Below are positions 43,827 through 52,697 of a stretch of DNA of 64,000 bases, in pieces. Each line of letters opens with the position of its first letter. Position 1 is the first letter of the stretch. Origin of the DNA: Mycobacterium sp. ITM-2016-00318 (GTDB taxonomy: Bacteria; Actinomycetota; Actinomycetes; Mycobacteriales; Mycobacteriaceae); NCBI RefSeq assembly GCF_002968285.2, contig NZ_CP134400.1, forward strand, positions 4,774,001-4,838,000. Reading direction: 5' to 3'. The notes under the pieces were generated by a model, which saw only the letters and a list, made by a program, of their open reading frames with translations, did no database searches and had not been told where the DNA came from. A program made the position numbers and the translations under genes.

Positions 43827-45062
43827 CTATCGAGCCCGGCCCCGACGCCGGCTTTTTGGCGCTCGGCGCGAAGAGGGTGCCGCCTTGGCCGGCGGGGATT
43901 GTGTTGCTCCGACCCATCTTTCACTTCCACTTGAAGAATGTATTGCTTCGACACGATTTTGCGGAAGATGATGCGGGTCGACCGCAGTGGGCTCACCATC
44001 TTCCCCAGGACCAGTACGGCCGTCGGCAGCGTTTTCCGGCGGAGCCGGCGATGTCGCGGCACTGTGGTTCAGCTGTTTTTTAGCTGCTTCCGGCAGGTCC
44101 TCTAAGGGCATCTGCTTGGCGCGCCCTGTCCGCAACACCGATATGCAGCTCATCGCCAACAATCGGACGCTATGCGGTAATCGCTCAACCGTTTCCCATG
44201 GCACAAACGCCATATAGAGCACGAACATCGCAAAACTGAAGAAGGCTACAGAAACGGTGGTCATGATCATCGTGTGCATCACTACACCGGCCAGCAACAA
44301 CCATGGACGCAAACGCCGGTTCCACACGAAGATTCCAATCGCCAGCTCAAGAGCAATAGTGCCCCATGTCACCAGATTCATTAACATGGCGTTCGTCGAA
44401 AGCCATTCTGGTGTCGGCAGAACTTGAAGGTCGTCGACTCGCAAAGTGTAGGAAACCGCAGTTCCATTAGACCATGCCGTGCTTTCCATCTTCGCTCGAA
44501 CAGACGCCAGGTAAATCAGTGACAATTGAACCTGCATAAGCCGTACAAGCCAGACCGATCGGCACTGTGCCGACCAAAACGATCCGGTCCTGCGACGCTG
44601 ATCGAGCGACAGGGCCGCCCCACAGGAGGACAGCGCAAGAAAGAGGGCCTCGATGCGAAGCAAGTAGTCGCCAGAGTTGAATACGAATGGATCACGCCGC
44701 TGAAACGATATGACCAACACAAATACCAAGACGGCCGCCAGCCTGGCGTGCCATCCGGCCGCCAATGCAATCGAGGATAAGAGGAGGATGATCCAGCCGA
44801 TCATCAGTGCCTGGTCACTGGACCAAACCTCAAATATCCCCCACCTATACGAGCGCGAAGGTTGGTGTGGCACAACTCCGTCCTCGCCGAAGAGTTCGTG
44901 CAGGTCCGGTCGCAGTGACAGAGCCCATGCCACAACGAGTGCGCCGAACGCGATCCGGATCAGACCTAATGTGTAAGCCGGCTCGGATCGAAACCAGAAT
45001 GAACGCCAAGCCTCGACGACCGCACCGGGTCGCCCTCGCAAGTCGTGGAAAGATCCGATCAT
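43827..45062 (-). CDS. HTTM-domain multipass membrane protein
   Basis: 411 residues with about seven to eight hydrophobic segments (roughly 28-48, 78-100, 103-120, 130-150, 170-188, 225-245, 255-290), then a 75-residue hydrophilic Pro/Ala/Arg tail. The start 'AYTLGLIRIAFGALVVAWAL' and 'RDPFVFNSGDYLLRIEALFL' are typical of HTTM proteins, relatives of vitamin K-dependent gamma-carboxylase. The 'NGDxxLR' type segment of the family is kept. Overlaps the upstream small gene by four bases. Nucleotide composition is visibly less GC-rich than the sterol genes, suggesting acquisition. Reaction unknown. Confidence 0.8.
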   Translation of the reverse strand: MIGSFHDLRGRPGAVVEAWRSFWFRSEPAYTLGLIRIAFGALVVAWALSLRPDLHELFGEDGVVPHQPSRSYRWGIFEVWSSDQALMIGWIILLLSSIALAAGWHARLAAVLVFVLVISFQRRDPFVFNSGDYLLRIEALFLALSSCGAALSLDQRRRTGSFWSAQCRSVWLVRLMQVQLSLIYLASVRAKMESTAWSNGTAVSYTLRVDDLQVLPTPEWLSTNAMLMNLVTWGTIALELAIGIFVWNRRLRPWLLLAGVVMHTMIMTTVSVAFFSFAMFVLYMAFVPWETVERLPHSVRLLAMSCISVLRTGRAKQMPLEDLPEAAKKQLNHSAATSPAPPENAADGRTGPGEDGEPTAVDPHHLPQNRVEAIHSSSGSERWVGATQSPPAKAAPSSRRAPKSRRRGRAR

Positions 45063-45625
45063 TGTCCCGTGGCTAGATTCTCGTTGTAGAGCGTCTTCAC
45101 CGTGGTCTCTCCTGGGCCGCGATTGCCTGGCGGGGGTAATTTCTCGCTGCGGAGTATTATCTCGACGTTCGCCGCGTGCTCGGTGGGTTTGGTGGTCTTA
45201 CGCATTACCCAGTGCGCGATCAGGCGCCTAACTTCCTTGTCTCGCAACACGTTGTCCTTCAATTTTCGCCAGCGGTAAGCAACAAAATCGATGCCGGTGG
45301 CATCTTCTCGGATAATCCAGACTCGCGTTTGACCGTCAGTCATCGCGACGCGCACTTCGATGGTGTCAAGGGTGCTCTGTGGCTCAGGCGTGAAAACCCC
45401 CCAGCCTTGTTCGAGACCAGTTCCGAACGCCACCGGCCTCAGGATTGGCACAAGGGTGCGTTGAATCTCTGAAGCCGGGAAATTCCATACCGCGCCGATC
45501 AATACAACTGCGATGACCAGCCCGCTGATCGCTACCTGGCCGATTTGTGAGTCCTCGAACCTCTGCTGAAGTGTGTCGAGCTTCCTCCAGCGCACACTCC
45601 AAACCTTTCCGGTGCGGCCTGTCAC
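45059..45625 (-). CDS. Single-pass membrane protein, HTTM partner (DUF5819-like)
   Basis: 188 residues from a GTG at 45625; there is no good Shine-Dalgarno, and a later GTG (codon 8) is possible. One membrane segment lies at about 31-49 ('VAISGLVIAVVLIGAVW'). The extracytoplasmic part has 'GLEQGWGVFTPEPQSTLDT', which resembles the W-x-x-F-x-P-x-P core seen in DUF5819-type partners of HTTM proteins, and a beta-rich domain. Co-translated with the HTTM gene. The two likely form one membrane complex; the domain name is my inference. Confidence 0.72.
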   Translation of the reverse strand: MTGRTGKVWSVRWRKLDTLQQRFEDSQIGQVAISGLVIAVVLIGAVWNFPASEIQRTLVPILRPVAFGTGLEQGWGVFTPEPQSTLDTIEVRVAMTDGQTRVWIIREDATGIDFVAYRWRKLKDNVLRDKEVRRLIAHWVMRKTTKPTEHAANVEIILRSEKLPPPGNRGPGETTVKTLYNENLATGQ

Positions 45626-46015
45626 TGCTGAACCTGACTAGGACTCGAGGCAGCAGGGAGCGAAATTAGGTCGGCTGGCGCAAATCTCTTACCCATCGCG
45701 CGCATACGTCAACCTTAAGTGTCGACAGAGTCAATGGGCGCAATAGTCGAATTTTCAGTCTCCGCTTATGCCCTGGTGACTCTTTCGCGAATTGCAAACC
45801 GCCAAGCGCCTATTGATGCACGCTGCGCAGCCGAGCTGCTACCGGTATGACACCTCACCTGGTTGCCCGTTGCTGTCTATGTTCCGGCAATGGATAGCCG
45901 GCCAATGGGAAGAACTCATGACAACGGCCTAAGCGGGGCCTCACAGATCAGTGTTTCGAGGACTAACTGCAGCGAGGCCGACGCGTACCGCTTCACAGCA
46001 GGTGCCTCTCACAGT
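45626..46015. other. gene-free stretch between repeat-protein gene and HTTM pair
   Basis: About 390 bases of relatively AT-rich sequence. No supported gene on either strand; it presumably holds the promoter of the 45625 gene. Confidence 0.6.
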
Positions 46016-46052
46016 TTTGCGGGAGCGCCGGCTACCGTGACGCTCCCGCAAA
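46016..46052 (-). terminator. stem-loop after the repeat-protein gene
   Basis: TTTGCGGGAGCG (46016-46027) and CGCTCCCGCAAA (46041-46052) form a perfect 12-bp stem with a 13-base loop, 49 bases past the stop of the repeat gene. There is no long T-run, which is common in mycobacteria. Confidence 0.7.
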
Positions 46053-46100
46053 CAACTGTAGTTTTGTCGAACTCGCGATCTCAGCGGTCCGCCGAAGTCC

Positions 46101-49100
46101 TCAATCGAAGAAGCCGAAGAACGCGCCGGCCAACTCCTCGAACAAGCCCGGATGACCCTGACCCTGGCCGCCGAACAGCAGCTGCACCAGACCCGGATCC
46201 GAATTGCCCGGACCGCCCAGGAAGAACCCGACCAGATCGAAGTCCTCGAACAACCCCGGCTTGGAATTACCCGGGCCACCGAAGAACAGGTCGACCAGAC
46301 CCGGATCCGAGCCACCCGGACCACCCAGGAAGAACGAGCTGATGGTGTCGAAGAACCCACCAAAGCCGTCCTGAGGAACCGCCAACGCCGCAGCCTGCCC
46401 CTGACCCGGCCCGTCATCGAAGAAGCCGAAGAACGCGCCGGCCAACTCCTCGAACAAGCCCGGATGACCCTGACCCTGGCCGCCGAACAGCAGCTGCACC
46501 AGACCCGGATCCGAATTGCCCGGACCGCCCAGGAAGAACCCGACCAGATCGAAGTCCTCGAACAACCCCGGCTTGGAATTACCCGGGCCACCGAAGAACA
46601 GGTCGACCAGACCCGGATCCGAGCCACCCGGACCACCCAGGAAGAACGAGCTGATGGTGTCGAAGAACCCACCAAAGCCGTCCTGAGGAACCGCCAACGC
46701 CGCAGCCTGCCCCTGACCCGGCCCGTCATCGAAGAAGCCGAAGAACGCGCCGGCCAACTCCTCGAACAAGCCCGGATGACCCTGACCCTGGCCGCCGAAC
46801 AGCAGCTGCACCAGACCCGGATCCGAATTGCCCGGACCGCCCAGGAAGAACCCGACCAGATCGAAGTCCTCGAACAACCCCGGCTTGGAATTACCCGGGC
46901 CACCGAAGAACAGGTCGACCAGACCCGGATCCGAGCCACCCGGACCACCCAGGAAGAACGAGCTGATGGTGTCGAAGAACCCACCAAAGCCGTCCTGAGG
47001 AACCGCCAACGCCGCAGCCTGCCCCTGACCCGGCCCGTCATCGAAGAAGCCGAAGAACGCGCCGGCCAACTCCTCGAACAAGCCCGGATGACCCTGACCC
47101 TGGCCGCCGAACAGCAGCTGCACCAGACCCGGATCCGAATTGCCCGGACCGCCCAGGAAGAACCCGACCAGATCGAAGTCCTCGAACAACCCCGGCTTGG
47201 AATTACCCGGGCCACCGAAGAACAGGTCGACCAGACCCGGATCCGAGCCACCCGGACCACCCAGGAAGAACGAGCTGATGGTGTCGAAGAACCCACCAAA
47301 GCCGTCCTGAGGAACCGCCAACGCCGCAGCCTGCCCCTGACCCGGCCCGTCATCGAAGAAGCCGAAGAACGCGCCGGCCAACTCCTCGAACAAGCCCGGA
47401 TGACCCTGACCCTGGCCGCCGAACAGCAGCTGCACCAGACCCGGATCCGAATTGCCCGGACCGCCCAGGAAGAACCCGACCAGATCGAAGTCCTCGAACA
47501 ACCCCGGCTTGGAATTACCCGGGCCACCGAAGAACAGGTCGACCAGACCCGGATCCGAGCCACCCGGACCACCCAGGAAGAACGAGCTGATGGTGTCGAA
47601 GAACCCACCAAAGCCGTCCTGAGGAACCGCCAACGCCGCAGCCTGCCCCTGACCCGGCCCGTCATCGAAGAAGCCGAAGAACGCGCCGGCCAACTCCTCG
47701 AACAAGCCCGGATGACCCTGACCCTGGCCGCCGAACAGCAGCTGCACCAGACCCGGATCCGAATTGCCCGGACCGCCCAGGAAGAACCCGACCAGATCGA
47801 AGTCCTCGAACAACCCCGGCTTGGAATTACCCGGGCCACCGAAGAACAGGTCGACCAGACCCGGATCCGAGCCACCCGGACCACCCAGGAAGAACGAGCT
47901 GATGGTGTCGAAGAACCCACCAAAGCCGTCCTGAGGAACCGCCAACGCCGCAGCCTGCCCCTGACCCGGCCCGTCATCGAAGAAGCCGAAGAACGCGCCG
48001 GCCAACTCCTCGAACAAGCCCGGATGACCCTGACCCTGGCCGCCGAACAGCAGCTGCACCAGACCCGGATCCGAATTGCCCGGACCGCCCAGGAAGAACC
48101 CGACCAGATCGAAGTCCTCGAACAACCCCGGCTTGGAATTACCCGGGCCACCGAAGAACAGGTCGACCAGACCCGGATCCGAGCCACCCGGACCACCCAG
48201 GAAGAACGAGCTGATGGTGTCGAAGAACCCACCAAAGCCGTCCTGAGGAACCGCCAACGCCGCAGCCTGCCCCTGACCCGGCCCGTCATCGAAGAAGCCG
48301 AAGAACGCGCCGGCCAACTCCTCGAACAAGCCCGGATGACCCTGACCCTGGCCGCCGAACAGCAGCTGCACCAGACCCGGATCCGAATTGCCCGGACCGC
48401 CCAGGAAGAACCCGACCAGATCGAAGTCCTCGAACAACCCCGGCTTGGAATTACCCGGGCCACCGAAGAACAGCGTCACCACGCCCGGATGGCCGTTGTT
48501 TTCCCCGAAGATGAAATTGGTGAACGGTTCCACGAAGCTGCCGAATGAGAAGCCGCCGAGGAAGCCACCGAACGGGTCATCTGGCTCGTTACCCGGGGTG
48601 TCGTTGCCCGGGGTGTCGTTGCCCGGAGTGTCACCGCCCGGGGTGTCGTTGCCCGGAGTGTCACCGCCCGGGGTGTCGTTGCCCGGAGTGTCACCGCCCG
48701 GGGTGTCGTTGCCCGGAGTGTCACCGCCCGGGGTGTCGTTGCCCGGAGTGTCACCGCCCGGGGTGTCGTTGCCCGGAGTGTCACCGCCCGGGGTGTCGTT
48801 GCCCGGGGTGTCACCGCCCGGGGTGTCGTTGCCCGGGGTGTCACCGCCCGGGGTGTCGTTGCCCGGAGTGTCACCGCCCGGGGTGTCGTTGCCCGGAGTG
48901 TCACCGCCCGGGGTGTCGTTGCCCGGAGTGTCGTTGCCCGGAGTGTCGTTGCCCGGGGTGTCGTTGCCCGGAGTGTCACCGCCCGGGGTGTCGTTGCCCG
49001 GAGTGTCACCGCCCGGGGTGTCGTTGCCCGGGGTGTCGTTGCCCGGGGTGTCACCGCCCGGGGTGTCGTTGCCCGGGGTGTCGTTGCCCGGGGTGTCGTT

Positions 49101-49691
49101 GCCCGGAGTGTCACCGCCCGGGGTGTCGTTGCCCGGGGTGTCACCGCCCGGGGTGTCGTTGCCCGGGGTGTCGTTGCCCGGGGTGTCGTTGCCCGGGGTG
49201 TCGTTGCCCGGAGTGTCGTTGCCCGGGGTGTCGTTGCCCGGAGTGTCGTTGCCCGGGGTGTCACCGCCCGGGGTGTCACCGCCCGGGGTGTCCGGCTTGC
49301 CCTTCTCGACCGGGGCGCCGTTAATCAAGACAAGTGGGGGTTCGTTATTACCGCTCTTTGTGCTCGAACCGCCGCCACCGGGATTGCCCGCAATTCCAGT
49401 GATGGCATCTCTGATCTTCTGCCCGATGCCTGGGCCGGCGTCAGTGCCACCTGTGGCGCCGCCATCAGTGCCGCTCTCCTCGCCCTCGGTCGTGAGCTGA
49501 ATCTGCGAGGGATAAACGGGGCTATCCGGCAGCGCGTAATACGCGACGACGCCCAGAACCAACGCGATCGTCATGAAGGCGCTACTCAAGGTATGCGTGA
49601 TCCGCGACGATGGTCGCTTCACAGCGCGACGATGCTGTCCGCGCTTGGTCGGCTCTGCACCGGCGCGGGAAAGAAATTTCGGGTCCGACAT
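46101..49691 (-). CDS. Large repeat-array surface protein, unknown function
   Basis: 1196 residues from the ATG at 49691, with AGGAGGAGG upstream; the ATG at 49733 lacks a site. Basic N-terminus, one membrane segment at about 36-54 (type II anchor or uncleaved signal), a Gly/Ser-rich linker, then about 47 five-residue units [G/N]-D-T-P-G (about 133-368), a short unique region (about 369-405), and 7.6 identical 104-residue units to the C-terminus. Each 104-residue unit contains four related blocks of the form GG[PQ]G-x-[SG]-x-PGL about 24 residues apart, alternating Gly-rich turns and Phe/Leu-rich strands. I know no family for it. Gene direction and codon phase are supported by the anchor, start site and terminator. 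Confidence 0.85.
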   Translation of the reverse strand: MSDPKFLSRAGAEPTKRGQHRRAVKRPSSRITHTLSSAFMTIALVLGVVAYYALPDSPVYPSQIQLTTEGEESGTDGGATGGTDAGPGIGQKIRDAITGIAGNPGGGGSSTKSGNNEPPLVLINGAPVEKGKPDTPGGDTPGGDTPGNDTPGNDTPGNDTPGNDTPGNDTPGNDTPGNDTPGGDTPGNDTPGGDTPGNDTPGNDTPGNDTPGGDTPGNDTPGNDTPGGDTPGNDTPGGDTPGNDTPGNDTPGNDTPGNDTPGGDTPGNDTPGGDTPGNDTPGGDTPGNDTPGGDTPGNDTPGGDTPGNDTPGGDTPGNDTPGGDTPGNDTPGGDTPGNDTPGGDTPGNDTPGGDTPGNDTPGNDTPGNEPDDPFGGFLGGFSFGSFVEPFTNFIFGENNGHPGVVTLFFGGPGNSKPGLFEDFDLVGFFLGGPGNSDPGLVQLLFGGQGQGHPGLFEELAGAFFGFFDDGPGQGQAAALAVPQDGFGGFFDTISSFFLGGPGGSDPGLVDLFFGGPGNSKPGLFEDFDLVGFFLGGPGNSDPGLVQLLFGGQGQGHPGLFEELAGAFFGFFDDGPGQGQAAALAVPQDGFGGFFDTISSFFLGGPGGSDPGLVDLFFGGPGNSKPGLFEDFDLVGFFLGGPGNSDPGLVQLLFGGQGQGHPGLFEELAGAFFGFFDDGPGQGQAAALAVPQDGFGGFFDTISSFFLGGPGGSDPGLVDLFFGGPGNSKPGLFEDFDLVGFFLGGPGNSDPGLVQLLFGGQGQGHPGLFEELAGAFFGFFDDGPGQGQAAALAVPQDGFGGFFDTISSFFLGGPGGSDPGLVDLFFGGPGNSKPGLFEDFDLVGFFLGGPGNSDPGLVQLLFGGQGQGHPGLFEELAGAFFGFFDDGPGQGQAAALAVPQDGFGGFFDTISSFFLGGPGGSDPGLVDLFFGGPGNSKPGLFEDFDLVGFFLGGPGNSDPGLVQLLFGGQGQGHPGLFEELAGAFFGFFDDGPGQGQAAALAVPQDGFGGFFDTISSFFLGGPGGSDPGLVDLFFGGPGNSKPGLFEDFDLVGFFLGGPGNSDPGLVQLLFGGQGQGHPGLFEELAGAFFGFFDDGPGQGQAAALAVPQDGFGGFFDTISSFFLGGPGGSDPGLVDLFFGGPGNSKPGLFEDFDLVGFFLGGPGNSDPGLVQLLFGGQGQGHPGLFEELAGAFFGFFD
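46104..48473. repeat. 312-bp tandem repeat array, 7.6 identical copies
   Basis: The 312-base unit (104 codons) starts at 46104, 46416, 46728, 47040, 47352, 47664, 47976 and 48288, the last copy being 186 bases. No difference between copies is seen, including at synonymous sites: translations in three different frames repeat without change. The array ends where GAACAG is followed by CGTCACC instead of GTCGACC. Confidence 0.95.
48588..49293. repeat. 15-bp tandem repeat array, about 47 units
   Basis: Units of 15 bases, GTGTCGTTGCCCGGR or GTGTCACCGCCCGGR on the plus strand, encode PGNDT and PGGDT on the minus strand. Two variant positions (TT/CC and G/A) are shuffled along the array, giving higher-order runs such as alternating N/G units at 48600-48900. 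Confidence 0.93.
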
Positions 49692-50634
49692 CAGCCGGCC
49701 TCCTCCTTGCTGTTGGGCAAACCTTCGGTTCACCGCGAAAATTATTTAGTTGTAGAGGCTTTCGTGCGTCTGATAGACGACTGGCCTGGTGAATTCCAAC
49801 TGCTTAAGCGTGCGATCTGTGGCGTTGCGCGACCGCGGCAGCACTTGGGCCAGCCTCGGTTGACCCGAGACATGGAGGAGCTCGGGTGATGTCCCTTGCC
49901 TCGCTCACGTCGGACGCTGAAGTTCCGACGGAAGCACCTTTGCTATGCAGAGGCATCAGCCCCACCTTCCCGCTTCCGCGCACCCCCACGCGAATTAAAG
50001 CTTAAAGACAGCTGAGAAACTATCGCTTTGCTGAGCAATGTGTCAAGGATCACACCGATATCCTGAAGCGAAGTCGTATTGACGGACAGATTTATCGTCG
50101 CGACAGTCCCCGGTTATGAAACCCGGCAAAGCCCTCCTAGGAGTCACTGACAACAACTGCGGTCACAATAAATCGGCCGTCGCCAGTTGACTGTCGAAAA
50201 TTGACCGGAGGCAGTCGCTGCAGGTGACGCGCATGTCTGGGCAGGTGGGGGTTCGTTAATGGGCTGGGCCGTCCGAGTAGGTGCGCGGCGTCAATTCACG
50301 ATCATTAAGCTAGTGTCTCTAAGCGCTAGAGCTTAGACCGAGCAACGTGCCCGTGTTGGAGACGACGCACACGTTGAACCAGTTCGGTGAAACCATGTGG
50401 TGGCAGCAGCAACTGTGGTATACGAAACTAGCCCTTGTCATAGAGATTGCTGCCCCTGGGGTGGTCGAACAATGACGCACCCGTCCTCGCTCGGTCGTCC
50501 GCCACCGTGGTGCTGAGCAATAACTTGGTTGGTTTGCGGCGATGATGCCTGTACCGGCGTGTCGGTGCATCGAACTGCAGTACCTTCAATACTTTGACGC
50601 TCGAGTGGCTCGACTACCGACGAAAGGCCAGGAC
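49692..50634. other. gene-free stretch upstream of the repeat gene and the DUF4389 gene
   Basis: About 940 bases between the two divergent genes. Short open frames occur on both strands but none has a convincing start site, domain or codon pattern. It holds the palindrome at 50318-50337 and should carry both divergent promoters. Confidence 0.6.
50318..50337. promoter_or_regulatory. palindromic site, possible operator
   Basis: TCTAAGC-GCTAGA-GCTTAGA: perfect 7-base arms around a 6-base centre, in the gene-free region upstream of the DUF4389 gene. It does not fit the KstR consensus. Function unknown. Confidence 0.4.
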
Positions 50635-51429
50635 GTGACGAGGTCCAGTGACATCTCGGCTTATCCAGTGCGGGTCCGAGGAGACCTCGACACATCGGTG
50701 ACTCGGTGGTTGTGGTTGGTGAAGTGGCTGCTGGCCATACCGCATTGGGTCGTACTAATTTTCCTGAACATCGCGTACTTCGTGGTGACCATCATCGCCT
50801 TCTTCGCGATACTCTTCACCACCCGGTACCCACGAGCCCTGTTCGACTTCAACGTGGGCGTACTACGGTGGCAATGGCGGGTGGATTTCTACACCTACTC
50901 GGCGCTCGGCACCGACAAGTACCCGCCGTTTACGCTCCGCAGCGTTGATTACCCGGCCGATCTTGACGTTGATTATCCCGAGCAGCTGTCGCGTGGGCTG
51001 GTCGTGGTGAAGTGGTGGCTGCTGGCGATCCCGCACTATCTGATCGTCTTGGCTTTCCTCTTGCCAGTGTTGCGGTTCATCTTTCGTCCGGGCGGATTCA
51101 GTCTCTCGCTGCTTGTCCTATTGGTGGTCATCTCCGCGATAGCGCTCCTGTTCAACGGGCGCTACCCGCCCGGGCTGTTCGACCTCATCGTCGGCATCGA
51201 CCGCTGGGTGCTTCGCGTGAGGGCATATGCGTCACTCATGTGCGACGAATATCCTCCCTTCCGGTTGGACCAAGGTCCACGCGAACCGCACGAAGCTATA
51301 ACTACGGGATTGGACTCGCCTCCGGAGCGCGGTGAAGCTGTCGCAACCGAGCCCAACGCGCCTACTGGCCTGCCTGAGGCGGCCAAGCGGGGCACCGAGA
51401 ATGAACCTAGGCACAGAGTGGACAGCTAG
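50635..51429 (+). CDS. DUF4389 membrane protein
   Basis: 264 residues from the GTG at 50635 (AAAGG upstream); an ATG-started extension to 50542 is possible but lacks similarity. Two copies of the DUF4389 unit are seen: 'WLLAIPHWVVLIFLNIAYFV' with 'RYPRALFDFNVGVLRWQWRV' (about 30-85), then 'WLLAIPHYLIVLAFLLPVLR' with 'RYPPGLFDLIVGIDRWVLRV' (about 128-205). Four membrane helices are likely. A hydrophilic tail follows. Found widely in actinobacteria; function unknown. Confidence 0.85.
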   Translation: MTRSSDISAYPVRVRGDLDTSVTRWLWLVKWLLAIPHWVVLIFLNIAYFVVTIIAFFAILFTTRYPRALFDFNVGVLRWQWRVDFYTYSALGTDKYPPFTLRSVDYPADLDVDYPEQLSRGLVVVKWWLLAIPHYLIVLAFLLPVLRFIFRPGGFSLSLLVLLVVISAIALLFNGRYPPGLFDLIVGIDRWVLRVRAYASLMCDEYPPFRLDQGPREPHEAITTGLDSPPERGEAVATEPNAPTGLPEAAKRGTENEPRHRVDS

Positions 51430-51583
51430 CTGGTCCGCGCCGACGGTTGTCATGAGATCGCGCACTCGTGCCGTGGATTCACCGGTCTGGACCGCCGGTG
51501 CACCTCGAGGTCCTCGCGTCAGGCGATGCAGCCTTGACGGCGATCGAATTTGCTTCCACGATCGAGATCGAATGGGGTAGGAA

Positions 51584-52579
51584 ATGGCGGCCGTGGCTCG
51601 TGTGGTGATTGCAATATTGCTTGTCTTCCCAATACTCGTCGGCTGCTTCTCTTTCGGGAACCGCTCCAACTCCCCGACAAACGCAACAGGCAGTTCCGAT
51701 CCACAGCTCGACGGACTTTATGAAGTGGCATTTCCTGAGGGAGGTGCCATGCGAAACGGCCAACCTTGGGAAGACCCTAAGGCTCCGTACAGCGCAGGAT
51801 GGGCTTTCCGTTCAACCTGCTCAGACGACGGTTGCGTGGCGACGGGATCTCTCCTGAAGGACAGAACCTCTCCGCCGGCCCAGCAGATGGTTTTCGACTT
51901 CGTCGACGGCCGATGGTTGGGTGTATCGGACACGAATTCCACCACCTGTGAAGTGAAGTCGACCGGGGAGTCCAAGACTGCGCAGGTCTGGTTCGTTATC
52001 TCGCTCAAACCGCATCAGGATGGAACGCTGTCAGGCACGGCATACAACATTGTCACCGACGCCTGCAGAACCGTCCTTCAGTGGCAAATAACCGCAACTA
52101 GGAGGGGAGAGAATCCCGAGGGCGTGACGATCGCAGATCCGACGAGCCAACCGCCACTCGTTTCCTCACCCGCCCAATCGTTCCGCGGCCGCTACGTGGC
52201 GGCATTCAAAGATCAACCTCACCAGCCCACGGGCACGTGGACACCGAACAATCACTGCCTGCGGACGGGCGAGCGCTGCGTGACGCTCGTCGATATTGCT
52301 CCTGACCCGTCAACCGGCAAGGTTCCTTACATCGACGAATTCGTTTATGTCGATGGCCAATGGACGGGGATCAAACCGGGTGGCGGCCCACAACCCTGTG
52401 GTGAGGGAACGAGCGAAAAGAGCTCCGGTGCGACTGGTTCCGTCAAGTTCGCGTTGCCGCCCCCCCCCGTACCGGACCCGATTCAGTCGCTGACGCTGGC
52501 ATATAGCTTGGAAAGAGTTGGCGGTGACTGTCCTGGCACCGCGGAGAGGACGTCAATCCTGAACCGCATAGGTGACTGA
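51584..52579 (+). CDS. Secreted lipoprotein, paralogue of the protein at 60446
   Basis: 331 residues. Lipobox ILVGC with acceptor Cys21. Two similar halves are visible: each starts with a 'GxYxV/GRYVAAF' strand ('LDGLYEVAFPEGG' at about 42, 'SFRGRYVAAFKD' at about 198) and contains paired cysteines ('STCSDDGCVATGS', 'HCLRTGERCVT'). It ends in 'LNRIGD'. The protein at 60446-61444 shares this layout and ending. The family occurs as mycobacterial lipoproteins and, as I recall, as extracellular domains in some membrane proteins; function unknown. Confidence 0.82.
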   Translation: MAAVARVVIAILLVFPILVGCFSFGNRSNSPTNATGSSDPQLDGLYEVAFPEGGAMRNGQPWEDPKAPYSAGWAFRSTCSDDGCVATGSLLKDRTSPPAQQMVFDFVDGRWLGVSDTNSTTCEVKSTGESKTAQVWFVISLKPHQDGTLSGTAYNIVTDACRTVLQWQITATRRGENPEGVTIADPTSQPPLVSSPAQSFRGRYVAAFKDQPHQPTGTWTPNNHCLRTGERCVTLVDIAPDPSTGKVPYIDEFVYVDGQWTGIKPGGGPQPCGEGTSEKSSGATGSVKFALPPPPVPDPIQSLTLAYSLERVGGDCPGTAERTSILNRIGD

Positions 52580-52697
52580 CGACGATATTCTCCCGAACCC
52601 TCTCGCCACCGGGTCATTCGAACGACACTGCAGGATCCAGTCGTGCGAACGCGCCGCCCGTCGACGTGCGGTGTCGGTCGAGATTCTGTTCGAGCGG

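Noticed and set aside
45941..48548. Long open frames of about 800 codons on both strands across the 312-bp array
   Set aside because: The unit length is a multiple of three and contains no stop in these frames, so openness in one copy spreads to all. They lack an anchor or signal, ribosome sites and a unique N-terminus; only the minus frame from 49691 has these.
48588..49293. CRISPR-like short repeats
   Set aside because: The 15-bp units are contiguous without spacers and encode an in-frame pentapeptide; no cas genes are nearby.
49593..49889. Short plus-strand open frames upstream of the repeat gene
   Set aside because: No ribosome site, no recognisable domain, and partial antisense to the start of the repeat gene.
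50542..50634. Extended N-terminus of the DUF4389 protein
   Set aside because: The extra 31 residues are Cys-rich and unlike the family; a GTG with a purine-rich site starts the DUF4389 part.
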